From Mojavia pulchra JT2-VF2 (lineage in GTDB: Bacteria; Cyanobacteriota; Cyanobacteriia; Cyanobacteriales; Nostocaceae): a DNA stretch of 35,886 nucleotides. Numbering within the stretch: the stretch's first letter is position 1; each line of letters opens with the position of its first letter. A model generated the notes under the pieces. It saw only the letters and a program-made list of their open reading frames with translations, made no database searches and was not told the DNA's origin. The position numbers and the translations under genes were made by a program. This document shows positions 6,711-14,157 of the stretch, piece by piece. The DNA is taken from contig JAHHHN010000047.1 in NCBI GenBank assembly GCA_019359325.1, forward strand, positions 1-35,886, given 5' to 3'.

Positions 6711-8780
6711 TTATACTCTTGCAGGTAAAGATAACTTTACAGGTTGCTCTAACTTACGACCTTGAATGTTATTAACATCTTCCGCTGCTAACAACTCCCG
6801 AATTATAGTGGCTAGGACTTTTTGCAATAAGCGATTGGTAATTTGTTGACCCAAACGTTGTACCCCAGGATTGACTAACAATTGGGCAAGTTGGGGAGCA
6901 AGTTGTGTGATGTCAAAGCCACGAGTTTCTCTGAGAATATTCAAGATCCGTTTTATATGCTCCAGAGTTTGTTGTTGTTCAACTGTGGCTGCGGGAGTTT
7001 CGTTGATAGCAGTTATTCCTACCTGTTCACGCAGTAAGTAGGTGAAGTTATGCAAAACATTTTTACCTAAAGCATTGATTCCGTTAACAAATTCGTCTAC
7101 CAGCTTGTCACGAATAAAACCACCTCGTTCGGTAGCAAGAAAATCTACACCTTGATTTACTACTAAATTCAAGTCGTAATCTTCATTGCTTCGAGCATTT
7201 CTTAACAGATTTTCTAAGCGATTCCAGCGGAATTTACCATCTTTAAATAGTAAATCTTGCAGTGATGCTCTTAATGCTGGTGCGGGATCGGTTAACAAAC
7301 GTTTGGCAACGTAGGGATAAGCTTCGCTGAGAACTTTAAAGTTAGGATCTATATAGATAGCAATACCTTCTAAGGTAACCAGCGAGCGAATAATTAAAGC
7401 GTAGTAGGGAGGTACACGGAAAGGATACTCATACATCAAAGCCGATAATTCATCGGTGATGCTTTTAATATTCAACTCAGCAACGCTTGCACCTTGGGCA
7501 TCAGCAAAGACGTTAGCAAATGCTGGGATAATTGGTGTTAAATCTGTGTCCGGCGATAAAAAATCTAGCTTAACGTAGTCTTTGGCCAAGCCTTCAAAGT
7601 CACGGTTGACAACGTGAACGATCGCCTCAATTAAACCATAACGCTGAGCTGGCTGAATCTCGCTCATCATTCCAAAGTCGAGATAAGCCAATTTCCCATC
7701 CAACGTTGCTAACAAATTGCCTGGGTGGGGATCAGCGTGGAAAAATCCATGTTCTAGCAATTGACGCAGCGAACACTGCACACCCACTTCAATTAAATAA
7801 CGGGCATCTATGCCCTGAGCTTTAATTTCTGCTGTTTGAGTTAGTTTAATACCGTTAATCCACTCCATCGTCAAAACGCGACGGTTGGTGTATTCCCAAT
7901 AAATTTTCGGTACGTAGATGTCTTTTATATGACCATACAATTGAAAAAAGCGCTCGGCATTTTCGCCTTCATGGATGTAGTCCATTTCTTCAAAAATGCG
8001 ATCGCCTAATTCATCAAGAATGCCTACTAAATCACTTCGTATCCGCTTAAATTGTTTCTGTGCCCAACCAGCCAGACGACGTAAGATATATAAATCAATA
8101 GTAATGCGCTCTTTTAAGTCAGGGCGCTGGACTTTAACTGCAACTTCTTCACCAGTTTTTAGCTTACCTTTATACACTTGCCCCAAAGAAGCAGCGGCAA
8201 TTGGTTCGGCTGAAAGTTCTGTGTAGATTTCTGCTGGCGGTGCGCCTAGTTCTTCTTCGATAAATTGGTAGGCAATTTCGTTGGGAAAAGGTGGTAATTG
8301 GTCTTGTAGCCTAGTCAGTTCTTCTAAGTATGTGGGAGGAACTAAATCTGGTCTTGTAGACAAAGCTTGCCCAATTTTGATGTACGCAGGCCCCAGTTGC
8401 GTCAATAATTCTCTCAGTTGAACAGCACGGCGGCGGTCATTTTTCACTGTAATTCCCCGTCTGCTGTCCCACCACAACCCAAAAGCAAAGGATATAGTTG
8501 GCCCTAAGACTGCAAAAATCCGCTTGACAACTTCTAAGCGTCTGTTTTGGTAATGCGCCGCTATCTCCGCCGGATTGTAACGCGTTGGCTCAGGTTCAAC
8601 TTGCGTCGTCAATGCCCGTTGTTGTTGGGCTGCTATAAGTCTTGGCGATCGCACTACCAAACCTTGTGTACCATTTTCTGGCACTACTTCGGCAACATAT
8701 ACTTCGTCGCCACGGTTGTTGCTAGCGCGATTGTCCTCCTCGATCGGTCGGGAAGTAGGGGGATGTGTTTTAACAATCAT
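6711..8780 (-). CDS. ABC1/AarF/UbiB-family protein kinase-like protein
   Basis: This 689-residue protein has the family motifs in order: KxGQ (IKIGQALSTRPDLVPP, about 135), the alanine-rich loop AAASLGQVYKG (about 196), the VAVK lysine (216), HADPHPGN (348-355) and the DFG metal-binding motif (368-370). ABC1/UbiB proteins are atypical kinase-like ATPases that support quinone synthesis or lipid homeostasis; cyanobacteria carry several copies linked to plastoquinone or thylakoid lipids. The roughly 70-residue N-terminal extension is polar and low in similarity. ATG at 8780 is taken; GTG at 8792 is in frame and also possible. The C-terminal 200 residues are helical and family-typical. It is monocistronic and convergent with the DUF937-like gene. 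Confidence 0.92.
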   Translation of the reverse strand: MIVKTHPPTSRPIEEDNRASNNRGDEVYVAEVVPENGTQGLVVRSPRLIAAQQQRALTTQVEPEPTRYNPAEIAAHYQNRRLEVVKRIFAVLGPTISFAFGLWWDSRRGITVKNDRRRAVQLRELLTQLGPAYIKIGQALSTRPDLVPPTYLEELTRLQDQLPPFPNEIAYQFIEEELGAPPAEIYTELSAEPIAAASLGQVYKGKLKTGEEVAVKVQRPDLKERITIDLYILRRLAGWAQKQFKRIRSDLVGILDELGDRIFEEMDYIHEGENAERFFQLYGHIKDIYVPKIYWEYTNRRVLTMEWINGIKLTQTAEIKAQGIDARYLIEVGVQCSLRQLLEHGFFHADPHPGNLLATLDGKLAYLDFGMMSEIQPAQRYGLIEAIVHVVNRDFEGLAKDYVKLDFLSPDTDLTPIIPAFANVFADAQGASVAELNIKSITDELSALMYEYPFRVPPYYALIIRSLVTLEGIAIYIDPNFKVLSEAYPYVAKRLLTDPAPALRASLQDLLFKDGKFRWNRLENLLRNARSNEDYDLNLVVNQGVDFLATERGGFIRDKLVDEFVNGINALGKNVLHNFTYLLREQVGITAINETPAATVEQQQTLEHIKRILNILRETRGFDITQLAPQLAQLLVNPGVQRLGQQITNRLLQKVLATIIRELLAAEDVNNIQGRKLEQPVKLSLPARV

Positions 8781-9221
8781 GAAGAATGCCACCGGTCGAA
8801 TTGATCATGTTAAGTATTGTAACAATATGTTTCAAGACAAGCATCCCTAAATTAGGCATGAGCCTGATTTGGCAGATATTTTCTTGACAGCTAGTATATT
8901 GAGACAAAATTTTCATTATTAAAAACTATTGAGCCAGGTCAGAGGCAATAAAACAATATATATGCTTCTGCTCGACTAACTCAAAATCAAACTAAACTAG
9001 GTTTGCTACACTTAAATGGGCCTGCTACTTCAATAGTAGTGGGTAATGCTGGTTGCTAAAATGTCATGTTTGCTGAACTAAGACGGAAATAAATCTAGCT
9101 TGAAACAAAGTGTCAAAAGCCTAAAACACTACGGTTTTTGGATTTGGAATTCCGCATAGCGGTACTAGTGTCCTCTAAGTTGGAAGTATTCGGCATCTGC
9201 CCTCATGGAGAACTTGGCTTG
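8781..9221. other. Intergenic region between the divergent ABC1-like and recN genes
   Basis: About 440 AT-rich bases separate the chosen starts. A TTGACA is at 8884-8889 but no good -10 lies 16-18 bases further on. I see no RNA gene or repeat. Promoters of both flanking genes must lie here. Confidence 0.5.
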
Positions 9222-10967
9222 ATGTTGCTTTGCCTGCGAATTGAAAATTTTGCCCTGATTGACCAACTAGAACTGGAGTTTGGCGCTGGACTGAACGTCT
9301 TGACAGGTGAAACCGGCGCTGGAAAATCGATCATTCTAGATGCCATTGATGCTGCACTAGGAGGTAAAGTCTCTAGTCGAGTGATTCGCACTGGAACGAG
9401 TCGGGCAATGGTAGAAGCTACTTTTAAATCTAACCCAGCCTTAGTTGCTTGGCTGAACGAACAAGAAATTGATGCAATAGACGAGAGTTCTGTAGTTATA
9501 AGTCGGGAAATTGCAGCCACTGCTAGTAATATCCGTAGTAGATCGCGGGTAAATGGCGTGTTGGTAAATCGGCCGATGATGGTGGGATTGCGCGATCGCT
9601 TGGTGGAAATTACTGCCCAAGGTCAAACTGTACAAGTAGGACAATCTGCCCAAGTCCGTGACTGGTTGGATTTGCATGGTGGTGAATCTCTCATGCAGCA
9701 ACGGCAGATTATTGCTAGTGCTTTTAGTACTTACCAACAAGCACATCTAGTATTAGAAAAACGCCGGACATCCGAACGAGAACGTTTGCAACAACTCGAC
9801 TTGCTCACCTATCAAGTGCAGGAATTAGGAGCAGTCAATCTCAGCGATCCTAATGAACTAGAACAGCTATTGCAAGAACGAGAACGCCTCAATCATGTGG
9901 TGGATTTGCAACAGATGAGTTACAAAGTTTATCAAGCTTTGTATCAAAATGATAACGAAGCCCCAGCCGCCGCTGATTTATTGGGAGATAGCGAAGCGAC
10001 ACTCAATGACATGGTGGAATACGATGCTCAACTGCAACCACTGTTGGACTTGGTAAGAGATGCTCAAGCTACATTAATGGAAGTGGCCAGGCAAATTAAT
10101 GCTTATGGAGAAGATTTAGAAGCTGATCCGCAACGTTTAGAGGAAGTAGAAGAGCGAATTCGGGAATTAAAGCAGATTTGTCGTAAATATGGCCCAACGT
10201 TACAAGAAGCGATCGCCTACTACCAGCGTATCCAAAGCGAATTAGCAGAACTTAACGATAGCGAACAATCAATCGAAAAATTAGAACAGCAAGAACAAGC
10301 AAGTTTGACAAAGCTGATGCAAGCTTGTAATCAGTTAACTCAATTGCGCCGTCAAGCTGCTAACAAATTAGAATCACGATTGATATCTGAACTCAAGCCC
10401 CTAGCGATGGAAAAGGTGCAGTTTACAGTGGAGATTGTACCTACCACCCCAACGGCTACTGGAGCAGACAAAATTACATTTATGTTTAGCCCCAACCCCG
10501 GAGAACCACTACAACCTTTATCGGAAATCGCCTCTGGGGGTGAAATGAGCCGCTTTTTGCTGGCGCTGAAAGCTTGTGTTTCTCAAGCCGACGCTGCTGG
10601 GACAATGGTATTTGATGAAATTGATGTCGGTGTATCGGGAAGAGTAGCCCAAGCGATCGCCGAAAAATTACATCAGCTAAGTCAAAGTAACCAAGTATTA
10701 TGTGTTACCCACCAACCTTTAGTTGCTGCTATGGCAGATCGACATTTCCGCGTCGATAAGCAAATTATCAATCAGTCTAAGGGTAATAAAGCGAACAATG
10801 GAAACGCCGAACAGAGAACCGTGGTGCGCGTTACTACCTTGGATAATTTAACCACTCGCCGGGAAGAACTAGCGCAATTGGCTGGTGGTAAGTCTGCAAC
10901 AGACGCGATCGCCTTTGCAGAATCTCTATTATTGCAAGCTGCTAATCATCGGCGTGGAGAAGGGTAA
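9222..10967 (+). CDS. recN: DNA repair protein RecN
   Basis: The 581-residue product is an SMC-like ATPase of double-strand-break repair. It begins MLLCLRIENFALIDQLELEF, with the Walker A GETGAGKS at 29-36, a central coiled coil (about 180-400, rich in Leu, Glu and Gln), the ABC signature ASGGEMSRFLLALK near 437 and Walker B MVFDEIDVGVSG near 461, then LCVTHQPLVAAMADRHF with the H-loop. The frame is open to an ATG at 9138, which would add 28 residues unlike the family; ATG at 9222, with a GGAG twelve bases upstream, gives the usual N terminus. It is transcribed alone. Length and all ATPase motifs are normal, so it should be functional. Confidence 0.95.
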   Translation: MLLCLRIENFALIDQLELEFGAGLNVLTGETGAGKSIILDAIDAALGGKVSSRVIRTGTSRAMVEATFKSNPALVAWLNEQEIDAIDESSVVISREIAATASNIRSRSRVNGVLVNRPMMVGLRDRLVEITAQGQTVQVGQSAQVRDWLDLHGGESLMQQRQIIASAFSTYQQAHLVLEKRRTSERERLQQLDLLTYQVQELGAVNLSDPNELEQLLQERERLNHVVDLQQMSYKVYQALYQNDNEAPAAADLLGDSEATLNDMVEYDAQLQPLLDLVRDAQATLMEVARQINAYGEDLEADPQRLEEVEERIRELKQICRKYGPTLQEAIAYYQRIQSELAELNDSEQSIEKLEQQEQASLTKLMQACNQLTQLRRQAANKLESRLISELKPLAMEKVQFTVEIVPTTPTATGADKITFMFSPNPGEPLQPLSEIASGGEMSRFLLALKACVSQADAAGTMVFDEIDVGVSGRVAQAIAEKLHQLSQSNQVLCVTHQPLVAAMADRHFRVDKQIINQSKGNKANNGNAEQRTVVRVTTLDNLTTRREELAQLAGGKSATDAIAFAESLLLQAANHRRGEG

Positions 10968-11443
10968 TATCTTGTCGGGTTCAAAACTTATCATTAAGAC
11001 CGCAAGGGAGCAGGTTTTTTCATGACTAATCAGCCGGACATGATATCAAGAACTGATACACGTAGTTTAGGGTATATAGTGATCGCATAATGCAGTACCA
11101 CCAAAGTATTGGTGCGCCACAGCAAGCTAGAAGCATCATACAAGATTAAAGGCTCGTATTTTAATTTATTTACATTCCTTAGCTTCAAAATTAACCTCAA
11201 ACCTACCTTTTGGTAGAGATAATAAATTTGCGTAACGGATAAATTTATCACTAAACCCATATATCCAAGCCAGTGTCCTCCGACAATCTCCCTTATCGGA
11301 GGTTTCTCTTGTACCTAAATTAATATTTGATTAGTGCAGATTTGTATCTGGCTGTTGAGCGCAGCAAAGATGCGATCGCCTACCTATAAATTCAACACTT
11401 TTCATATCAAAGTCAATCAAAGCTCTATCAAGGATATTAATCA
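10968..11443. other. Intergenic region between recN and the radical SAM gene
   Basis: This stretch holds an 18-base match (11029-11046, ATCAGCCGGACATGATAT) to one end of the dispersed element at 30914-31096, with one mismatch. It also has a small CTACC/GGTAG hairpin at 11203-11216 and the terminator-like hairpin at 11277-11302. No convincing gene is present. Confidence 0.6.
11277..11310 (+). terminator. Terminator-like hairpin with T-rich tail
   Basis: CCTCCGA (11277-11283) pairs with TCGGAGG (11296-11302), 12-base loop, followed by TTTCTCTT. It lies about 310 bases after recN and 140 before the radical SAM gene, so it could end recN readthrough or act as a leader attenuator for the next gene. 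Confidence 0.45.
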
Positions 11444-13030
11444 ATGAGAGCACTGTTGCTTTACCCACAGTTTCCCCAGTCTTTTTGGTCTTACGATCGC
11501 TTTATGGAAATCGCTGGGCTAAAGGCGGTTATTCCACCACTGGGAATTATTACAGTCGCCGCACTTCTACCCAAAGATTGGGAAATTCGATTTTACGATC
11601 GTAACGTCAAACTAGAAACTGAGGCTGATTGGGAGTGGTGCGATCTGGTGATCATCTCAGCGATGTTGGTGCAAAAACCTGATTTCCACGCCTTAATTCA
11701 AAAAGCAGTCCGATTAGGTAAAAAAGTTGCAGTGGGTGGGCCCTACCCTACATCCGTCCCCCAAGATGCCCTTGATTCTGGGGCGCATTACCTAATTTTG
11801 GATGAAGGCGAGATGACAGTTCCGCAATTTTTAGAAGCCTTCAGCCAAGGACAAGAGCAAGGAATCTTTCGCTCTTTAGAAAAACCGGATGTCACTCAAA
11901 GCCCCATGCCTCGCTTTGACTTGCTGAAGCGAGATGCTTACTTGATGATGGCTATGCAGTTTTCTCGCGGTTGCCCATTTAACTGTGAATTTTGTGACAT
12001 CATTACCCTTTATGGGCGGAAACCTCGTACCAAAGAACCAAGCCAGGCGATCGCAGAGTTACAAGCTCTTTATGATTTAGGTTGGCGAGGGTCACTTTTC
12101 ATTGTTGATGACAACTTTATTGGCAATCAACGTAACGTCAAGCGATTCCTTAGAGAATTGATTCCTTGGGTGAAGCAGCACAATTACCCTTTCACCTTCA
12201 TCACTGAAGCTTCTGTAAACTTGGCAGAAGACGATGAATTATTACAGCTAATGAGTCAAGCAGGCTTTTATGCTGTCTTTCTCGGCATTGAAACCCCAGA
12301 CCAAGATAGCCTGCAAGTAACAAACAAATTGCAAAATACTCGCAACCCCCTCATCGAAGCCTGTCGCAAAATCAATGATGCAGGAATGCTGATATATGCA
12401 GGATTTATCCTTGGTTTTGATGGCGAACGCACAGGTGCAGGAGAACGGATTCAAGCTTTTGTAGAACAAACGAGTATTCCGCAACCGATGTTAGGCATCC
12501 TTCAAGCTTTGCCTAATACTGCTTTATGGAACCGCCTGCAAAAAGAGCAGCGTTTAGTAAAGGGTATTGGCGTGACTGAGGTAGGAGACCAAAATTCTTT
12601 GATGAATTTCGTCCCCACCCGTCCTTTAGCTGAAATTGCTAGAGAATATGCCGAAGGTTTCTGGACATTGTATGAACCTCAAAACTATCTCAAACGCTGT
12701 TTTCAGCAGTGTCTCAGTATTGGCTCACTGGCAGAGCGAAAACAAACTATGCAATTTTCTCCAGGTAAAGGGTTGCGGCTGGTTGCTCAGTTAATCTGGC
12801 TCCAAGGTTTACGCAGACCTGAAATTCGGGTACAGTTCTGGCGACAACTGTGGACGATTCTGCGAACAAAGCCGCAAGTTCTCAATATGTATTTAGGTCT
12901 ATGCGCCGCAGGAGAGCATTTTTGGGAGTACCGTGCTTTAGCCAGGGAACGGATTACTCAGCAACTAGGCTATGATCCACTGTCAGCCTCGACATTATCC
13001 GAGCCAGAACGAATGCTTGTCAGGTCTTGA
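11444..13030 (+). CDS. B12-binding-domain radical SAM protein (DUF4070 type)
   Basis: This 528-residue protein has an N-terminal cobalamin-binding-like Rossmann region (about 1-150, with ALLLYPQFPQSFWSYDRF and VAVGGPYPTSVPQDALDSGA). A radical SAM barrel follows, with the 4Fe-4S motif C177-PFN-C181-EF-C184 and DDNF and GIETPD further on. The C-terminal region from about 380 resembles DUF4070. Such enzymes use a 5'-deoxyadenosyl radical, often with methylcobalamin, to methylate unreactive carbons. The hopanoid methylase HpnP belongs to the same broad group, but the N-terminal sequence here differs from what I recall for HpnP, so I do not name it. It is monocistronic. Substrate is unknown. Confidence 0.88.
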   Translation: MRALLLYPQFPQSFWSYDRFMEIAGLKAVIPPLGIITVAALLPKDWEIRFYDRNVKLETEADWEWCDLVIISAMLVQKPDFHALIQKAVRLGKKVAVGGPYPTSVPQDALDSGAHYLILDEGEMTVPQFLEAFSQGQEQGIFRSLEKPDVTQSPMPRFDLLKRDAYLMMAMQFSRGCPFNCEFCDIITLYGRKPRTKEPSQAIAELQALYDLGWRGSLFIVDDNFIGNQRNVKRFLRELIPWVKQHNYPFTFITEASVNLAEDDELLQLMSQAGFYAVFLGIETPDQDSLQVTNKLQNTRNPLIEACRKINDAGMLIYAGFILGFDGERTGAGERIQAFVEQTSIPQPMLGILQALPNTALWNRLQKEQRLVKGIGVTEVGDQNSLMNFVPTRPLAEIAREYAEGFWTLYEPQNYLKRCFQQCLSIGSLAERKQTMQFSPGKGLRLVAQLIWLQGLRRPEIRVQFWRQLWTILRTKPQVLNMYLGLCAAGEHFWEYRALARERITQQLGYDPLSASTLSEPERMLVRS

Positions 13031-13099
13031 GTTTTTAGCAAATACTGATTAATTAGTTGATTTTACGGTGGTAGGACTTACGCACCCAAGCCTCTCCCC

Positions 13100-13279
13100 T
13101 TGTTGGCTACGGTGTACACACAAGTCTTTGAAAGTTGCCCCACAGTCTTTTGATCCCCCCAACCCCCCTTAAAAAGGGGGGCTAAAATCCCTTAAAGTCC
13201 TCCAATTTATCGGAGGATAATGATGGATCTACAATGATTTCGGTTTAGTACAGAGATGTGTGTACACCGTAGCCTTGTT
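13100..13279. mobile_element. MITE-like element with 18-bp perfect TIRs and 5-bp target duplication
   Basis: The element proper is 13105-13274 (170 bp). Its left end GGCTACGGTGTACACACA (13105-13122) is the exact reverse complement of its right end (13257-13274). TTGTT lies directly outside on both sides (13100-13104, 13275-13279). Removing the element and one TTGTT restores CCTCTCCCC-TTGTT-GGGGAGAGG, a palindrome with a five-base loop, so it inserted exactly at the loop. Two hairpins lie inside: CCCCCCTT/AAGGGGGG at 13163-13181 and TCCTCC/GGAGGA at 13198-13217. There is no transposase frame, so it must be moved in trans. Confidence 0.85.
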
Positions 13280-13331
13280 GGGGAGAGGTTCATCGAATTC
13301 ACGTATTTTTAACTTGGTATCCAAGCATAAA

Positions 13332-14120
13332 TCATTTTAGAAATGGCTCTAAACCAACCGAATTCAGCAAATTTGTCCAGTCCGTCGCTAGAGTTGTATC
13401 TTGAGGTTTGGCAAGACGTAATTCAGCCAGGGTAGTCAGGGCATCGTACCAAATACCATTCTCAGCATAAAGCCCTACCCGTTGTTGGGGAGTCGCTTGC
13501 TTGAGGCTGTTTGCTAATCTAGGATTCGGATTAACTCGTTGCACCCATCCTTCTACATATTCCTGATATTCTCGTTGTACAGGTTGTTGTGAGTCACAAA
13601 TGCCTTTCATCTTGAAATACCAGTGGTACATCTTGCCTGCTTGTAATGGCGAAGTAGTTGCTGGTAAACCGACGCTAACAATTCCTGGTATTTCTGGTGC
13701 TTTTACTGTTGTTCGGTATAGAGTTTGGCTTGGTTTAATAGACTCATCTTTCAAAACAAATTCAATAGTATTAATTTGAGATTTGTTATAAGGTAAAAAA
13801 AACCAAAATGTTGGATGTTCGCTAACTGTTAAGCCCCAAACTTTGTTGACAGTAACTACTTCTGTTTGACCTTGCTTCAGTGTCTGTTCATAGACAGGTA
13901 CGAGTGCAATGACAGACTGATTGCCAACACTACAACTGCGACTTGCTGCACCTCCGCGATCGCCAACTGCGCCCCTGTCTGGTGGTGGCGGTGGTGGTGA
14001 AAATTTGAGCGGGGTGGCAGAAACTGGTGTCATCCAAATAGTAGCATAACAAGTGATTATTCCTAATAAAGCTATCCTTAATGCAGTAGTTAATTGTACT
14101 TTTTGCCAATAGCTTTTCAT
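13332..14120 (-). CDS. DUF928 family secreted protein
   Basis: The 262-residue product has an N-terminal signal sequence (hydrophobic core ALRIALLGIITCYATIWMTP, likely cleaved after VSATP). A proline run and a glycine-rich SCSVGNQSVIALVPV segment follow, then the DUF928 body (VWGLTVSEHPTFWFFLPY, MYHWYFKMKGICDS). Two cysteines, in the mature N-terminal part and near residue 175, could form a disulfide. DUF928 genes in cyanobacteria are often next to CHAT, CHASE2 and haemagglutinin-like genes, as here. It is the last gene of the leftward set, 37 bases after the CHASE2-CHAT stop, so it is probably co-transcribed. It is predicted to be periplasmic or extracellular. Biochemical role unknown. Confidence 0.85.
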   Translation of the reverse strand: MKSYWQKVQLTTALRIALLGIITCYATIWMTPVSATPLKFSPPPPPPDRGAVGDRGGAASRSCSVGNQSVIALVPVYEQTLKQGQTEVVTVNKVWGLTVSEHPTFWFFLPYNKSQINTIEFVLKDESIKPSQTLYRTTVKAPEIPGIVSVGLPATTSPLQAGKMYHWYFKMKGICDSQQPVQREYQEYVEGWVQRVNPNPRLANSLKQATPQQRVGLYAENGIWYDALTTLAELRLAKPQDTTLATDWTNLLNSVGLEPFLK

Positions 14121-14157
14121 AAAGAGTTATTAATTTTTAATGCTATTAATTTAGTGT

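Noticed and set aside
9138-9221. 28-residue N-terminal extension of RecN
   Set aside because: RecN proteins start at the LCLRIENFALI strand; the extension is not family-like, so 9222 was chosen.
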